DNA of 64,000 bases, from positions 1 through 64,000 of the forward strand of contig SLQW01000032.1 of assembly GCA_007131295.1 (NCBI GenBank), in the 5' to 3' direction. Made by a program: the position numbers and the translations under genes. The notes under the pieces are model-generated. The model saw only the letters and a program-made list of their open reading frames with translations. It was not told the DNA's origin and ran no database searches. The DNA comes from Pseudomonadales bacterium. GTDB taxonomy: Bacteria; Pseudomonadota; Gammaproteobacteria; Pseudomonadales; Azotimanducaceae. This document shows positions 35,455 through 45,053 of the stretch, in pieces. Each line of letters opens with the position of its first letter. Positions within the stretch are counted from its first letter, which is position 1.

Positions 35455-37211
35455 GGCACGATCGACAAAGTCGATCGTGCCTCATCTGTGGGAGAGCGTG
35501 CCGCCCACAGGGCGGCGCGCCGACCCGGCGGCGAAGCCGCCTGCTGCCGCCAGGCAGCGTTGTGCTCGCGCTGCTTTGCCTGCTCTTGGCGCCGCTCGCG
35601 CGCGCCGACCTCGAGGCCAGCGTCGACCGTCAACTCATCGACGAGAACGACGTCATCGTCCTGGAGGTGCGCTACAGCGGCCAACTGCGCGGTGCCGATC
35701 TGCGCTTCGAGCGCCTCGAGCAGGATTTCGTAATCCTCAACCAGCAGCGCGGGCATCAGCTGCGGCTCGCCGAGGGTCGTCCCCACGCCGTGACTTCATG
35801 GACCGTGACGCTGCAGCCGCGACGACGCGGCGCACTGTCGATTCCGGGGTTCAGCGTCGAGGGCCAAACCACCGATCCCATCACCATCACCGTCACCGAG
35901 CCCACCCCGGAAGCGCGCCGCGAGCTCGCCGAGTGGGTATTCATGGAGAGTGACGCCAGCAGCGACTCGGTCTGGGTCCAGGAACAGTTCATCTACCGGG
36001 TGCGCCTGTTCTATTCCGAAGAAGCCGTGCTATTCGGTGAATTGCCGCCCATGCCGCGGTTCGAAGAGGCGGTAGTGGAGCCCATGGGCGGGCCGAGTAA
36101 CCGTATCGAGGAACGCAACGGCCGCCGTTACCAGGTCATCGAACGTCGCTACGCCATCATTCCCCAGCGCAGTGGCGAGTTGCGGATTGCACCCGAGACC
36201 TTCGTCGGTGCGGTCCGCGTCACCCAGCAGGGTGCAGTGCGCCGGCGCAATCTGCGCCTTGCTACCGATGGCATCACCGTCGAGGTGCGCCCCCAGCCTC
36301 CCGCATGGCCCGCCGATACGCCCTGGCTTCCGGCCCGGGATCTCGAGCTCACCGAGTCTTTCGACCCCAATCCGCCACGCTTGCGCCAGGGTGAACCGTT
36401 GTCGCGTACGCTCATGCTGCAGGCACGCGGTCTCGCGGCCAGTGCACTGCCGGAGATGCCTTTCGGCGAAACGCCCGGGCTACGCGTCTATCCTGAACCC
36501 GCAATCCTCGACGAAGACCGCCAAGGCGACCGTCTTGTTGCCACGCGCATTCAGAGTGCGTCCCTGATCGCGCAGGTGGTGGACTTCATCGAACTGCCGC
36601 AGGTGAGCGTTCTCTGGTGGGATCTTGATCGTGACGAGGTTCGCCGCGCCGTTGTGCCGGGCCGGCGCCTGCCGGTGGCACCGTCGACGCTGCAACCGCC
36701 GCCACCGGATCAGGTAACTCGCGAGCCAGCGGCGCCAGCCGCAGCCGAGGAACAGGGCACACCCATCGGCGAAGTGCGCTCCTTTCCCCTGCTGGCACTG
36801 ATCGCGATTCTGCTCTGGATCGGCACCGCGGCGCTCTGGCTCTTGCATACGCTGGGTCGGCACCGGCAAACCCGACCGACCATGCCCGCACCGCCTGCCC
36901 CCGAGCAGGAGCGCCAGCGTCTGCTGCGGGCCTGCCGAGCCGACGACCCCGGCGCAGCGCGCAATGCTCTCGACCGATGGATCCGCAGCGAGGGCGGTAG
37001 CTGTGAAACGCTGCTCGACGCCCTGCCGAGAGATCGCCGCACCGAGCTTGCTCCGCTGCTTGCGGAACTGGACAGAGCCCTCTACGCACCCGAGCACGAC
37101 AACGGCTGGCGGGGCTCGGCGCTCGCCGCCTGGGTGCAGCGGAACCGACATCCGACGCGTCGCACTCGCAGCGCCTCACATGTGCTACCACCACTCTACG
37201 CGACGGACTGA
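35448..37211 (+). CDS. batD: BatD (oxygen-tolerance) protein
   Basis: This is up to 587 residues. After residue about 53 (APLARADLEASVDRQ) it is an exported multi-domain beta protein of the BatD family, with a transmembrane helix near residues 445-467 and a cytoplasmic tail. The annotated ATG at 35448 overlaps the previous stop, but the first ~35 codons are read through a 15-bp inverted repeat and a REP-like element. The natural start may instead be GTG 35562, which leaves a short signal peptide. If the long form is made, the REP element supplies the basic n-region TRRRSR. BatD closes the operon. Confidence 0.85.
   Translation: MVRHDRQSRSCLICGRACRPQGGAPTRRRSRLLPPGSVVLALLCLLLAPLARADLEASVDRQLIDENDVIVLEVRYSGQLRGADLRFERLEQDFVILNQQRGHQLRLAEGRPHAVTSWTVTLQPRRRGALSIPGFSVEGQTTDPITITVTEPTPEARRELAEWVFMESDASSDSVWVQEQFIYRVRLFYSEEAVLFGELPPMPRFEEAVVEPMGGPSNRIEERNGRRYQVIERRYAIIPQRSGELRIAPETFVGAVRVTQQGAVRRRNLRLATDGITVEVRPQPPAWPADTPWLPARDLELTESFDPNPPRLRQGEPLSRTLMLQARGLAASALPEMPFGETPGLRVYPEPAILDEDRQGDRLVATRIQSASLIAQVVDFIELPQVSVLWWDLDRDEVRRAVVPGRRLPVAPSTLQPPPPDQVTREPAAPAAAEEQGTPIGEVRSFPLLALIAILLWIGTAALWLLHTLGRHRQTRPTMPAPPAPEQERQRLLRACRADDPGAARNALDRWIRSEGGSCETLLDALPRDRRTELAPLLAELDRALYAPEHDNGWRGSALAAWVQRNRHPTRRTRSASHVLPPLYATD
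35452..35484. repeat. 15-bp perfect inverted repeat between batB/C and batD
   Basis: TGAGGCACGATCGAC-AAA-GTCGATCGTGCCTCA is a perfect 15-bp stem with a 3-nt loop and includes the stop codon of the upstream gene. It could act as a transcript stabiliser or attenuator. It directly adjoins a REP-like element. Confidence 0.85.
35487..35525 (+). repeat. REP-like element, copy A
   Basis: TGTGGGAGAGCGTG head, stem CCGCCC-ACA-GGGCGG, and tail CGCGCCGACC match the family described at 52643. It lies inside the batD reading frame. Confidence 0.75.
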
Positions 37212-37217
37212 GGACCC

Positions 37218-39929
37218 TCAGGAATCCAGCGACTTGCTCACCACCTCGTAAATGTCGCGTGAGAGCCCTTCGACTGCGGCGATCCGCTCGAGCGCAGCCC
37301 GCATCTTCGCCTGCCGCTCGGCGTCGTAGCGCTGCCAGCGGGTCAGCGGCGTCAGCAGCCGGGCACCGATCTGTGGGTTGCTCGCATTCAGCCGCATCAC
37401 CCAGTCCGCCAGGAAGTCGTAGCCGCTACCGTCGGCGGCATGGAAGCCCACCGGATTCTGGTTGCAGAACGCACCGACCAGCGCGCGGATCTTGTTCGGA
37501 TTACGGGCATCGAAAGCCTCGTGATCGCAGAGCGCTTTGACCCGCTTCAGGGTGCCAGGCGCGCTGGACAATGCCTGCGTGGCGAACCACTGGTCCACGA
37601 CCAGCGCCTCATTGCGATAGCGCTCGAGGAAGTCCGCGAGCAGCCGCTCGGCGATCGCTTCCGCGGCGGGCTTACCGGACCAGGCCACCACCCTGAGTGC
37701 AGCCAGCCGATCGGTCATGTTGTCCGCGTCCACATACTGCCGTTCGGCCAGCTCGATCCCCTGCGCGTCAGGAGCCAGAGAAAGATAGGCCAACGCGAGA
37801 TTGCGCAGGCTGCGCCTCGCGATGCCTACTGCATCCGGCGCATAGTCATCGCCGGCGTTGGCGTCGTAGATGATCCGTAGGCGGTCGGCGAAACGACTGC
37901 CGATACGCTCGCGCAGCCCCTCGCGGGCGGCATGAATGCCGTCGACGTCCACCACATTCATCTGCTGACCAAGATACTCCGCCGCCGGTAGCGTCAAGAG
38001 GGCGGCTGCAAGGGCCTTCGCCTCGCCATCGTCGGCGGCGATTTCTGCCGCCTCCAGCATGCGACCTACGACACCGTCCGTGCGGTTTTCGAACTCGGCA
38101 TCGGGATCAGCCACCTTGTCCAGGATCACCTCGCTGAAGAAGGTCTGCGCCGCGTCCCAGCGCGCGAAGCCGTCGGCATCCGAGGCCATTTGGACGATCA
38201 GATCCTCGCGTCGGCGCTGCATCACTACTTTTACCGGAGCAGAGAAGTTGCGCAGGAGAGAGAGAACCGGCCGCGCCGGCACATTGCGGAAAAGTATCGT
38301 CTGTTCGGCTTCCTTCAGGTGCAGGATCAGCGTCCCGTCACCCTTGGGATTCTCCACCTCCGTGCTCGACTCGATCTCGACTTCGAAGCCGTTCGCCCGA
38401 CCCGCCGCGCCGAGCATTTCGATGCCGTCCTGGCCGATGAGGCCCACAGCCACGGGAATGTGGAACGGCTGCTTCTCGGGTTGTCCCGGCGTCGGCGGGC
38501 AGCTCTGCTTGAGCGTCAGGCGATACTCGAGCGCGGCCGTATCGTAATCTTCGACCACCTCGATGCGCGGCGTGCCGGCCTGGCTGTACCAGAGCCGGAA
38601 CTGGCCGAGGTCGATACCGCTGGCATCCTCCATGGCCTGGACGAAATCGTCGCAAGTCACGGCCTGACCGTCGTGGCGCTCGAAGTAGAGATCGGAACCC
38701 TTGCGGAAGCGTTCCGGCCCGAGCAGCGTGTGGATCATGCCCACCACCGCCGCGCCCTTCTCGTACACGGTGAGCGTGTAGAAGTTGGAAATCTCGATGT
38801 AGCTGTCAGGACGTACCGGATGCGCCATGGGTCCCGCGTCTTCGGCGAACTGCATGGTGCGCAGGATGTTCACATCCTCGATGCGCTTGATCGTCGGCGA
38901 GTTCTGGTCGGCCGAGAACTGCGAGTCGCGCAGCACCGTGAAGCCTTCCTTCAGCGACAGCTGAAACCAGTCGCGGCAGGTGATGCGGTTGCCGGTCCAG
39001 TTGTGGAAGTACTCGTGGGCCACCACTGCCTCGACCCGCTGGAAGCCGGCGTCCGTTGTCGTCTCCTTCGATGCCAGCACGCAGGAGGTGTTGAAGATAT
39101 TCAGTCCCTTGTTTTCCATCGCGCCCATGTTGAAGTCGTCGACGGCGACGATCATGAAGATATCCAGGTCGTACTCGCGACCGTACACCTCCTCATCCCA
39201 ACGCATGGAACGCTTCAGCGCGTCCATGGCGTAGTCCACCTTGTCGACGTTGTGGGGCTCGGTATAGATCCTGAGCACGACCTCGCGCCCGCTCATCGTC
39301 GTGAAGCTGTCTTCGATGTGCTGAAGGCGCCCCGCCACGAGGGCGAAAAGATAGGCAGGCTTCCGGAACGGATCTTCCCAGACCACCTTGGTGCGTCCGT
39401 CTTCCAGCGTTTCACGCGCCACTTCGTTGCCATTGGAGAGCATCACCGGGAACGCATCGCCATCGCCGATGATCGTGGTGGTGAACGGCGCCATGACATC
39501 CGGTCGGTCGAGGTAGTAAGTCATGCGGCGGAAGCCCTCAGCCTCGCACTGGGTGCAGTACATGCCGCCCGACTTGTAGAGACCCTCGAGTTTGCTGTTG
39601 GACTCCGGGACGATGCGCGTCACGAGACGTAGCCGGAACGAATCCTTCGGCGCGTGCAAAGTCAGACTCTCGTCGTCGACGCTGTACTCGTTGCTGCCGA
39701 TCGCCTCGCCATCGACGGCAATGGATTCGAGTTCCAGCTCCTCGCCGTCCAGCCGCAGCGCGGCTTCGCCATCCGGCGCATCGGGATTGCGCCGCAGCGC
39801 CAGTTCAGCCGTCACCAGAGTACCGCCTTCCGCGAGCTCAAAGGTGAGATCGGTCTGATCGATCAGGAAGGCCGGCGGCTGATACTCCGCTAGGCGTATC
39901 GTGCTGGGCTGACTTTCCTTCATGAGCAT
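37218..39929 (-). CDS. pepN: Aminopeptidase N
   Basis: This 903-residue M1 metallopeptidase has the exopeptidase motif GAMENKGLNIF and the zinc site HEYFHNWTGNRITCRDWFQL with the distal Glu. The N-terminal beta domain and a long C-terminal helical domain match E. coli PepN (870). It removes N-terminal residues from cytosolic peptides. The ATG at 39929 has GGAG eight bases upstream and is preferred over the first frame start at 40124. It is convergent with batD, 6 bp apart. Confidence 0.96.
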   Translation of the reverse strand: MLMKESQPSTIRLAEYQPPAFLIDQTDLTFELAEGGTLVTAELALRRNPDAPDGEAALRLDGEELELESIAVDGEAIGSNEYSVDDESLTLHAPKDSFRLRLVTRIVPESNSKLEGLYKSGGMYCTQCEAEGFRRMTYYLDRPDVMAPFTTTIIGDGDAFPVMLSNGNEVARETLEDGRTKVVWEDPFRKPAYLFALVAGRLQHIEDSFTTMSGREVVLRIYTEPHNVDKVDYAMDALKRSMRWDEEVYGREYDLDIFMIVAVDDFNMGAMENKGLNIFNTSCVLASKETTTDAGFQRVEAVVAHEYFHNWTGNRITCRDWFQLSLKEGFTVLRDSQFSADQNSPTIKRIEDVNILRTMQFAEDAGPMAHPVRPDSYIEISNFYTLTVYEKGAAVVGMIHTLLGPERFRKGSDLYFERHDGQAVTCDDFVQAMEDASGIDLGQFRLWYSQAGTPRIEVVEDYDTAALEYRLTLKQSCPPTPGQPEKQPFHIPVAVGLIGQDGIEMLGAAGRANGFEVEIESSTEVENPKGDGTLILHLKEAEQTILFRNVPARPVLSLLRNFSAPVKVVMQRRREDLIVQMASDADGFARWDAAQTFFSEVILDKVADPDAEFENRTDGVVGRMLEAAEIAADDGEAKALAAALLTLPAAEYLGQQMNVVDVDGIHAAREGLRERIGSRFADRLRIIYDANAGDDYAPDAVGIARRSLRNLALAYLSLAPDAQGIELAERQYVDADNMTDRLAALRVVAWSGKPAAEAIAERLLADFLERYRNEALVVDQWFATQALSSAPGTLKRVKALCDHEAFDARNPNKIRALVGAFCNQNPVGFHAADGSGYDFLADWVMRLNASNPQIGARLLTPLTRWQRYDAERQAKMRAALERIAAVEGLSRDIYEVVSKSLDS

Positions 39930-40038
39930 GGTGACTACTCCGATATCGAAACATGGCCGCAGTGTACCCGCTGCCCGCTTCTCTTTGCCCGAGTGGCATC
40001 GACACCCGAATTGAACACCCAACCTCAGGAGCGCTCTT
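39930..40038 (-). promoter_or_regulatory. pepN upstream region
   Basis: This region holds the pepN ribosome-binding site (GGAG at 39938-39941) and a possible -10 box TACACT in minus orientation near 39961-39966, without a convincing -35 box. Two ACACCC-type motifs are present. Promoter calls are weak. Confidence 0.3.
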
Positions 40039-40078
40039 CGTGGGAAGGTGTGGCCGCAAAGCGGCCGCGCCGATCTGC
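40039..40078 (+). repeat. REP-like element, copy B
   Basis: CGTGGGAAGGTGTG head, stem GCCGC-AAA-GCGGC, and tail CGCGCCGATCTGC; intergenic between pepN and the DUF2797 gene. Confidence 0.85.
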
Positions 40079-40095
40079 AGCACCCGAACCGCGAA

Positions 40096-40941
40096 TCACC
40101 CCGCCGCGAGCAACTCCACCTCATGCCCGGTGTACTTGCGGACGTTGATGACGCCGGAACTCAAGATCAGATACTGGCCCTTGATGCCGACCAATTCCCC
40201 TTCCACCACGCCGAGCTTTTCCAACGCCAGCGAACGTACCTTCGCCGGGAACGCGCGCACCGGGTAGTCAAATTGCCAGACATCGGCGTCGGTGGCCGGC
40301 ACAACGGCCTGGATGCCGAAGCGCTCTCGCAGCCGCTCGATTTCCGGGGCGCAGCGCTCGAGGAGCTGAGCCCGCGCCGCGAGCAGGTCGATGGGTTCCG
40401 GGTTTCCCTTCAGAAGCTGCTGCCAGTGGGTGCGATCGCTGACGTGGGCCTTCAGGGCCACTTCCAGGAGACCCGCCTGCTGCCGCGTCGAGGTGCGAGC
40501 AAAAGGCAGCGCCTGCACGGCGCCCTGGTCGATCCAGCGGGTCGGCACCTGACCAGCACGGGTGATCCCAACCTTCAGCCCGGTGCCGTTCGCCAGGTAC
40601 ACGACGTGATCGGTCATGCAGTGGGCGAGACCCCACTCCGGCTCCCGGCAGGTGCCTTCGCGGAAGTGACAGCGCTCAGGGCTCATGATGCAGGTGTCAC
40701 AGGCGGCAAGACTGCGAAAGCAGGGATAACAGTAGCCCTGGTTGAAGCTCTTGTTCGTCTTGCGCCTGCAGGCGACGCAGTAAATGGCGCCCTCGAATCG
40801 CAAGGTCAGGCGCTCTCCGAGCAGCGCGTTCAAGGCCACCGTGGTATCCCCCACGGGCATGGCGTAGGCGACGGGCGACTCGGGCGAGCTCTTCAGTTTC
40901 GCCAGCGTGCCGTGGGCGAGGCGGTCGCCGCCGGCGCTCAC
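40096..40941 (-). CDS. DUF2797 protein
   Basis: This 281-residue protein has a Cys-rich zinc-binding-like centre (YCVACRRKT, YCYPCFRSLAACDTCIM, ERCHF, TCRE), followed by VYLANGTGLKVGITRAGQVPTRWIDQGA, which resembles the start of a GIY-YIG nuclease fold, then a helical C-terminal part. The GTG start overlaps the upstream yeaC stop by 4 bp, so the two are coupled. Biochemical function is unknown; zinc binding and a GIY-YIG-like core are inferred. Confidence 0.85.
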   Translation of the reverse strand: MSAGGDRLAHGTLAKLKSSPESPVAYAMPVGDTTVALNALLGERLTLRFEGAIYCVACRRKTNKSFNQGYCYPCFRSLAACDTCIMSPERCHFREGTCREPEWGLAHCMTDHVVYLANGTGLKVGITRAGQVPTRWIDQGAVQALPFARTSTRQQAGLLEVALKAHVSDRTHWQQLLKGNPEPIDLLAARAQLLERCAPEIERLRERFGIQAVVPATDADVWQFDYPVRAFPAKVRSLALEKLGVVEGELVGIKGQYLILSSGVINVRKYTGHEVELLAAG

Positions 40942-41243
40942 TCCTCCCCCAGGATGCGGATGCGATCCACGCTCGCTTCACCCCCCGGTGCGTCCGCGCA
41001 GGCGCCGCGGTCGATGTAGCCGGTGCGGGCCTCGGGCGGCAGATGGTCTGCTTCCCAGGTCAGCACGGCCTCCATGCATATCTCGCGCTGCCGCGGCTCG
41101 AGGGGCCGACCATCGGGCCAGCGCCCGAGCGCAAGCGCTCGGCGAAGGTTCTCGTAGGTGGCGCGGTCGAGGCCGCCGACGGCACTGCGGAAATCGCGCG
41201 GCCTCCGCGCCTCAGGAGCTGAGCGGGAACGACTATCGCTCAT
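40938..41243 (-). CDS. YeaC-like DUF1315 protein
   Basis: This 101-residue protein has the DUF1315 core LDRATYENLRRALALGRWPDGRPLEPRQREICMEAVLTWE (here described in pieces), matching E. coli YeaC (LGKWPDG...). It is translationally coupled to the DUF2797 gene downstream. The function is unknown; the pairing with DUF2797 recurs in pseudomonads and relatives to my knowledge. The N-terminus (MSDSRSRSAPEARR) is a short basic extension. Confidence 0.85.
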   Translation of the reverse strand: MSDSRSRSAPEARRPRDFRSAVGGLDRATYENLRRALALGRWPDGRPLEPRQREICMEAVLTWEADHLPPEARTGYIDRGACADAPGGEASVDRIRILGEE

Positions 41244-41285
41244 TTGGGCATTCGACCTCTGCGGGCTGGGATGAGCAGGATACCA

Positions 41286-42176
41286 TCAGGCCCGCCAGTC
41301 CGAATCGTCCGCATTCGGCGGCGGCGCCTCCACCTTTGGTACGCGCAGCAGCGCCCAGATGATGCCGCCAACGAAACCACCCCAGTGTGCGGCGTTGGCG
41401 ATGTGCAGCCCGAACGCCGTGGTGACACCGGTGGAAAACAGCACCAGGAACAGGACCAGGATCACAATCAGCGCAGGCGGCAGCTGCAGACGCGGGTCGT
41501 TGCTGCGTCGCCCCGCGATAATGAGGTAGCCGAGCAGGCCGTAGACGACCCCAGACATGCCGCCGAACATGGGACCCTCACCCACCAGCCACTGCGCCAC
41601 ATTCGCCACCGGCGCCAGCAGCAGCACCAGCAGCAGCAGATGGTAACGACCCTGTGCTTCCTCGATCCGCCGTCCGAACTCCCACAGCCACAAAAGATTG
41701 AAGGCCAGATGCATCACGCCGAAGTGCAGCAGCGCCGGCGACCACAGGCGCCAGACCTGCCCGTTCTCGAGTGCCGTGCGCAGGCTCGTGAACTGAATGA
41801 ACTGCCCCACCTGCTCCGTGGGCACGATGAGCAGTGCGCGCAGCATGGGACTCAGCGATTCCGGCAAGGATGCGGTGGCCGGATAACAGGCGAGGGTAAG
41901 CACAACCAGAACCATGCAGAGCGGATAGCGTTCGGCGAGCGCGATCACGCCGCCCGCGAACCCCCGCCCGGGCGTTGCGCTGACCGCAGTCGGCAACTCG
42001 CCTCGGCTCTGCGCCGCCCAGCCCTCATCGACGACAGCCTGAAACCGCTCATCCGGAACGCCGAGACGCAACCGCCCGGAGGCCTCGAAGATCCGGTGCG
42101 GCACGCCCCGCGCATGCAGCCAGGCGGACAGGGGCCGCAGATCCACGCTGGCATCGACTTCCAGGGCGATGTACAC
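41286..42176 (-). CDS. Rhomboid-family intramembrane serine protease
   Basis: This 296-residue protein has a small N-terminal cytoplasmic domain (about 1-75, like GlpG) then six membrane segments. The catalytic Ser is in GGMSGVVYGLLGY and the His in NAAHWGGFVGG; HLAFNLLWLWEFG is the conserved H-x-x-x-N block. It cleaves substrate proteins within the membrane. GTG 42176 has GGAG five bases upstream. Divergent from iorA with a 121-bp gap that holds both promoters. Confidence 0.93.
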   Translation of the reverse strand: MYIALEVDASVDLRPLSAWLHARGVPHRIFEASGRLRLGVPDERFQAVVDEGWAAQSRGELPTAVSATPGRGFAGGVIALAERYPLCMVLVVLTLACYPATASLPESLSPMLRALLIVPTEQVGQFIQFTSLRTALENGQVWRLWSPALLHFGVMHLAFNLLWLWEFGRRIEEAQGRYHLLLLVLLLAPVANVAQWLVGEGPMFGGMSGVVYGLLGYLIIAGRRSNDPRLQLPPALIVILVLFLVLFSTGVTTAFGLHIANAAHWGGFVGGIIWALLRVPKVEAPPPNADDSDWRA

Positions 42177-42297
42177 GATGGCTCCGAGCAGGCCAAAGAT
42201 TGCCAGTGTAGCGAAGCTGCCGGGACGACTCGATCATCCGACGGCGGGGATGGTCGGGTAGAATCCGTAATCGATTCCGGGTTGGGAGGTCACAGGC

Positions 42298-42834
42298 ATG
42301 ATCGAACTCGAAGTCAACGGTGTCCTGCGTGAAATCGACATGCCCCTGGATACCCCGCTGCTTTGGGTCATCAGAGACGGCCTGCGGCTGGCCGGAACCA
42401 AGTTCGGCTGCGGCATGGGTCTCTGCGGTGCCTGTACGGTGCACCTCGACGGACAACCGGTTCGTAGTTGCCTGACGCCACTCTCCTCCGCCGAGGGCCG
42501 CCGCGTCACCACCATCGAGGGTCTCGGCGACGGTAGCAGCGTAGCAACCCTGCATCCCGTACAGCAGGCCTGGATCGAGGCCAGCGTAACGCAGTGCGGC
42601 TATTGCCAGTCAGGCCAGATCATGGCCGCGGTCGCCCTGGTAGACGCGAATCCGGACCCAAGCGATGCCGAAATCGATCGCGCGCTCGCAGGCAACCTCT
42701 GCCGCTGCGGCACCTACCCACGCATCCGCGCGGCCGTGCGCCGGGCAGCGGAGCTGAAACGCCGCGGCGAGGCGGTGGTGCAGACCTGGGATCCCGCCGT
42801 CGCGGTGGCACCGGTAGGAGGGCTGCCGGCATGA
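42298..42834 (+). CDS. iorA: Molybdenum hydroxylase 2Fe-2S subunit (IorA-like)
   Basis: This 178-residue protein has a plant-type [2Fe-2S] domain (Cys38, Cys43, Cys46, Cys58) and the second cluster (Cys100, Cys103, Cys135, Cys137 in QCGYCQSGQ and [12 protein letters not shown]). It matches small subunits of IorAB-type aldehyde/isoquinoline oxidoreductases. GGGAGG precedes the ATG. It overlaps iorB by 4 bp. The C-terminal tail [15 protein letters not shown] is a spacer. Confidence 0.92.
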   Translation: MIELEVNGVLREIDMPLDTPLLWVIRDGLRLAGTKFGCGMGLCGACTVHLDGQPVRSCLTPLSSAEGRRVTTIEGLGDGSSVATLHPVQQAWIEASVTQCGYCQSGQIMAAVALVDANPDPSDAEIDRALAGNLCRCGTYPRIRAAVRRAAELKRRGEAVVQTWDPAVAVAPVGGLPA

Positions 42835-45053
42835 GCGATTCGATTAACGGCCCGCTGCTGACGCGTCGGGCCCTGCTGAAATCCAGCGCCGTCGCAGGCG
42901 GTGGCCTGGTCCTCGGCGTCAACCTCACCGGCTGCGCCAGCTCGCCGCCCATAGCCGACGCGGGCAGCCTGAGTCCCGATGCCTGGCTGCAGATCACGCC
43001 TGACGACCGCGTGATTTTCCAGCTCGACAAGACCGAGATGGGCCAGGGCGTGATCACTTCTCTGCCATCCCTTGTGGCGGAAGAGCTGGAACTCGACCCG
43101 GGCCGAATCCACATTCACCTGGCCCCGGTGCACAGCCGTTTCCAGGATCCCCTGCAGGTCACCGGCGGCAGCACCAGCATTGCCCGCCGCTGGGAACCGG
43201 TGCGCCAGACCGGCGCCGCCGCGCGCGAGATGCTGCGGGCTGCGGCGGCCGAGCGCTGGGACGTTCCCACCGCCGAGATCGAAGTGCGCGATGGGGTGAT
43301 CAGCCACGCAGCGTCGGAACGCAGTGCGCGCTACGGCGAACTCGCCGAAGCGGCGGCGCGACAGCGGGTACCACAGGACCCACCGCTCAAGGACGCCAGC
43401 GCCTTCCGCTTTATCGGACGCTCGGTGCCTCGGACGGACCGCGTCACGAAGAGCACCGGAGAGGCGGTTTTCGGCATTGACGTCGGCGTGAACGGCGCGG
43501 AACTGCCGGGACTCATCACCGCCGTCGTCATCCGCGCGCCACGCTTCGGCGCCGAACTGCAGTCCTTCGATGGTCACACTGCCCGGGAACACCCGGGCGT
43601 CATAGACGTTTTTCAGATCTCCAGCGGCGTCGCGGTACTCGCTGATGGTTACTGGCCCGCGCGCAAGGGCGCCGAGAAAGTCACCGCCCGTTGGTCCGCC
43701 GGCCCAATCGAGCACCTCGACAGTGCCAGTCTGGAAGCTGCCCAACGGCGTGCGCTGGACGAGGACAGCGGCCGCCGGGTGCGCAACGACGGCAACTTCG
43801 CGCGCGCCGCGGATGCTGCCGAGCGCGTCATCGAAGCGGAGTACGTCGTCCCGCACCTCGCCCACGCCACCATGGAACCCATGAACTGCACCGCCTGGAT
43901 GCGCAACGGGACCTGCGACGTCTGGGTCCCGACCCAGGGCCCGGACATCGTCCAGGCGGTAGCCGCGGAGGCAGCGAAACTGCCGCGGGATCGCGTTCGC
44001 GTTCATTCGACCCTGATGGGCGGCGGCTTCGGCCGCCGCGGCATTCCGGACTACGCGGTAGAAGCAGTGGAGATCGCCCGCCTTGCGGGGCGCCCGGTAA
44101 AGGTGGTCTGGTCAAGGGAAGACGACATGCGCCACGACTTCTACCGCCCCGCCACCTGCAACCGGCTGCGCGCCGCCCTCGGTGCCGATGGCAACGTGCT
44201 CGGCTGGGAACACCGCATGGTGGGCCCGAGTATCATCAGCAACCTGGTTCCGGATTTCCTTGGCGCTCTGCTTCCAGGCTGGATGCCATCGGGACTGACG
44301 AACGTATTGGGGCGCGCCGGTGGCGCCGTCATCCGCGGCCGCGACTCGTCGAGCACCGAAGGTGCAGCCGACCTGCCCTACGCCATCGCCAATGTCCGGG
44401 TGGAGTCGCTGGTGCACGACCCTGGCATCCCGGTGGGTTTCTGGCGCAGCGTCGGGCACTCCCAGAACGCCTTCGTGGTGGAGAGTTTCGTCGACGAAGT
44501 GGCGCATGCGGCCGGTGTCGATCCGGTCGCTTTCCGCGAGCAGCGCCTCGCTGGACATCCGCGGCATCTGGCGACACTGCGGCTCGCCGCAGAGAAGGCA
44601 GACTGGGGCAACCCGGCTCCTGGACGCCAACAAGGCGTCGCGGTGCATGCATCGTTCGGCAGCTACGTCACCGAAATCGCCGAGGTCTCGGTGGAGAACG
44701 GCCGCATCCGGGTCCACCGCGTGGTCTGCGCGGTCGATTGCGGTCTCGTGGTGAATCCCGACATTGCCCGCGCCCAGATGGAAGGTGGCATCATCTTCGG
44801 CCTCACGGCGGCGCTGAAGAGTCACATCACGCTCGAGAACGGCGGCGTCAAGCAGTCGAACTTTCACGACTATCCGCTCCTGCGCATGGACGAAACACCT
44901 GAGATTGAAGTTTATTTCGTTGACCGCGACGCGCCGCCGTCGGGCGTCGGCGAACCGGGTACACCGCCGATCGCACCGGCCGTGGCGAATGCTGTGTATG
45001 CCGCCACCGGACAGCGCCTGCGTCGCATGCCCTTTACCCTGGATCGCGCCTGA
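42831..45053 (+). CDS. iorB: Molybdenum hydroxylase large subunit (IorB-like), Tat-exported
   Basis: This is a 740-residue molybdopterin subunit. The N-terminus [17 protein letters not shown] is a twin-arginine signal, so the complex acts in the periplasm. The core includes [45 protein letters not shown] and [19 protein letters not shown] with the conserved active-site Glu. It oxidises an aldehyde or N-heterocycle; the exact substrate cannot be read from sequence. No cytochrome partner is visible. ATG 42831 is preceded by AGGAGG. Confidence 0.92.
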   Translation: MSDSINGPLLTRRALLKSSAVAGGGLVLGVNLTGCASSPPIADAGSLSPDAWLQITPDDRVIFQLDKTEMGQGVITSLPSLVAEELELDPGRIHIHLAPVHSRFQDPLQVTGGSTSIARRWEPVRQTGAAAREMLRAAAAERWDVPTAEIEVRDGVISHAASERSARYGELAEAAARQRVPQDPPLKDASAFRFIGRSVPRTDRVTKSTGEAVFGIDVGVNGAELPGLITAVVIRAPRFGAELQSFDGHTAREHPGVIDVFQISSGVAVLADGYWPARKGAEKVTARWSAGPIEHLDSASLEAAQRRALDEDSGRRVRNDGNFARAADAAERVIEAEYVVPHLAHATMEPMNCTAWMRNGTCDVWVPTQGPDIVQAVAAEAAKLPRDRVRVHSTLMGGGFGRRGIPDYAVEAVEIARLAGRPVKVVWSREDDMRHDFYRPATCNRLRAALGADGNVLGWEHRMVGPSIISNLVPDFLGALLPGWMPSGLTNVLGRAGGAVIRGRDSSSTEGAADLPYAIANVRVESLVHDPGIPVGFWRSVGHSQNAFVVESFVDEVAHAAGVDPVAFREQRLAGHPRHLATLRLAAEKADWGNPAPGRQQGVAVHASFGSYVTEIAEVSVENGRIRVHRVVCAVDCGLVVNPDIARAQMEGGIIFGLTAALKSHITLENGGVKQSNFHDYPLLRMDETPEIEVYFVDRDAPPSGVGEPGTPPIAPAVANAVYAATGQRLRRMPFTLDRA

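Noticed and set aside
38190-39632. 480-codon plus-strand frame
   Set aside because: Antisense to pepN, which has complete catalytic motifs in the opposite strand.
41244-42332. 362-codon plus-strand frame
   Set aside because: Antisense to the rhomboid gene; Gln/His-rich composition is typical of a reversed membrane protein.
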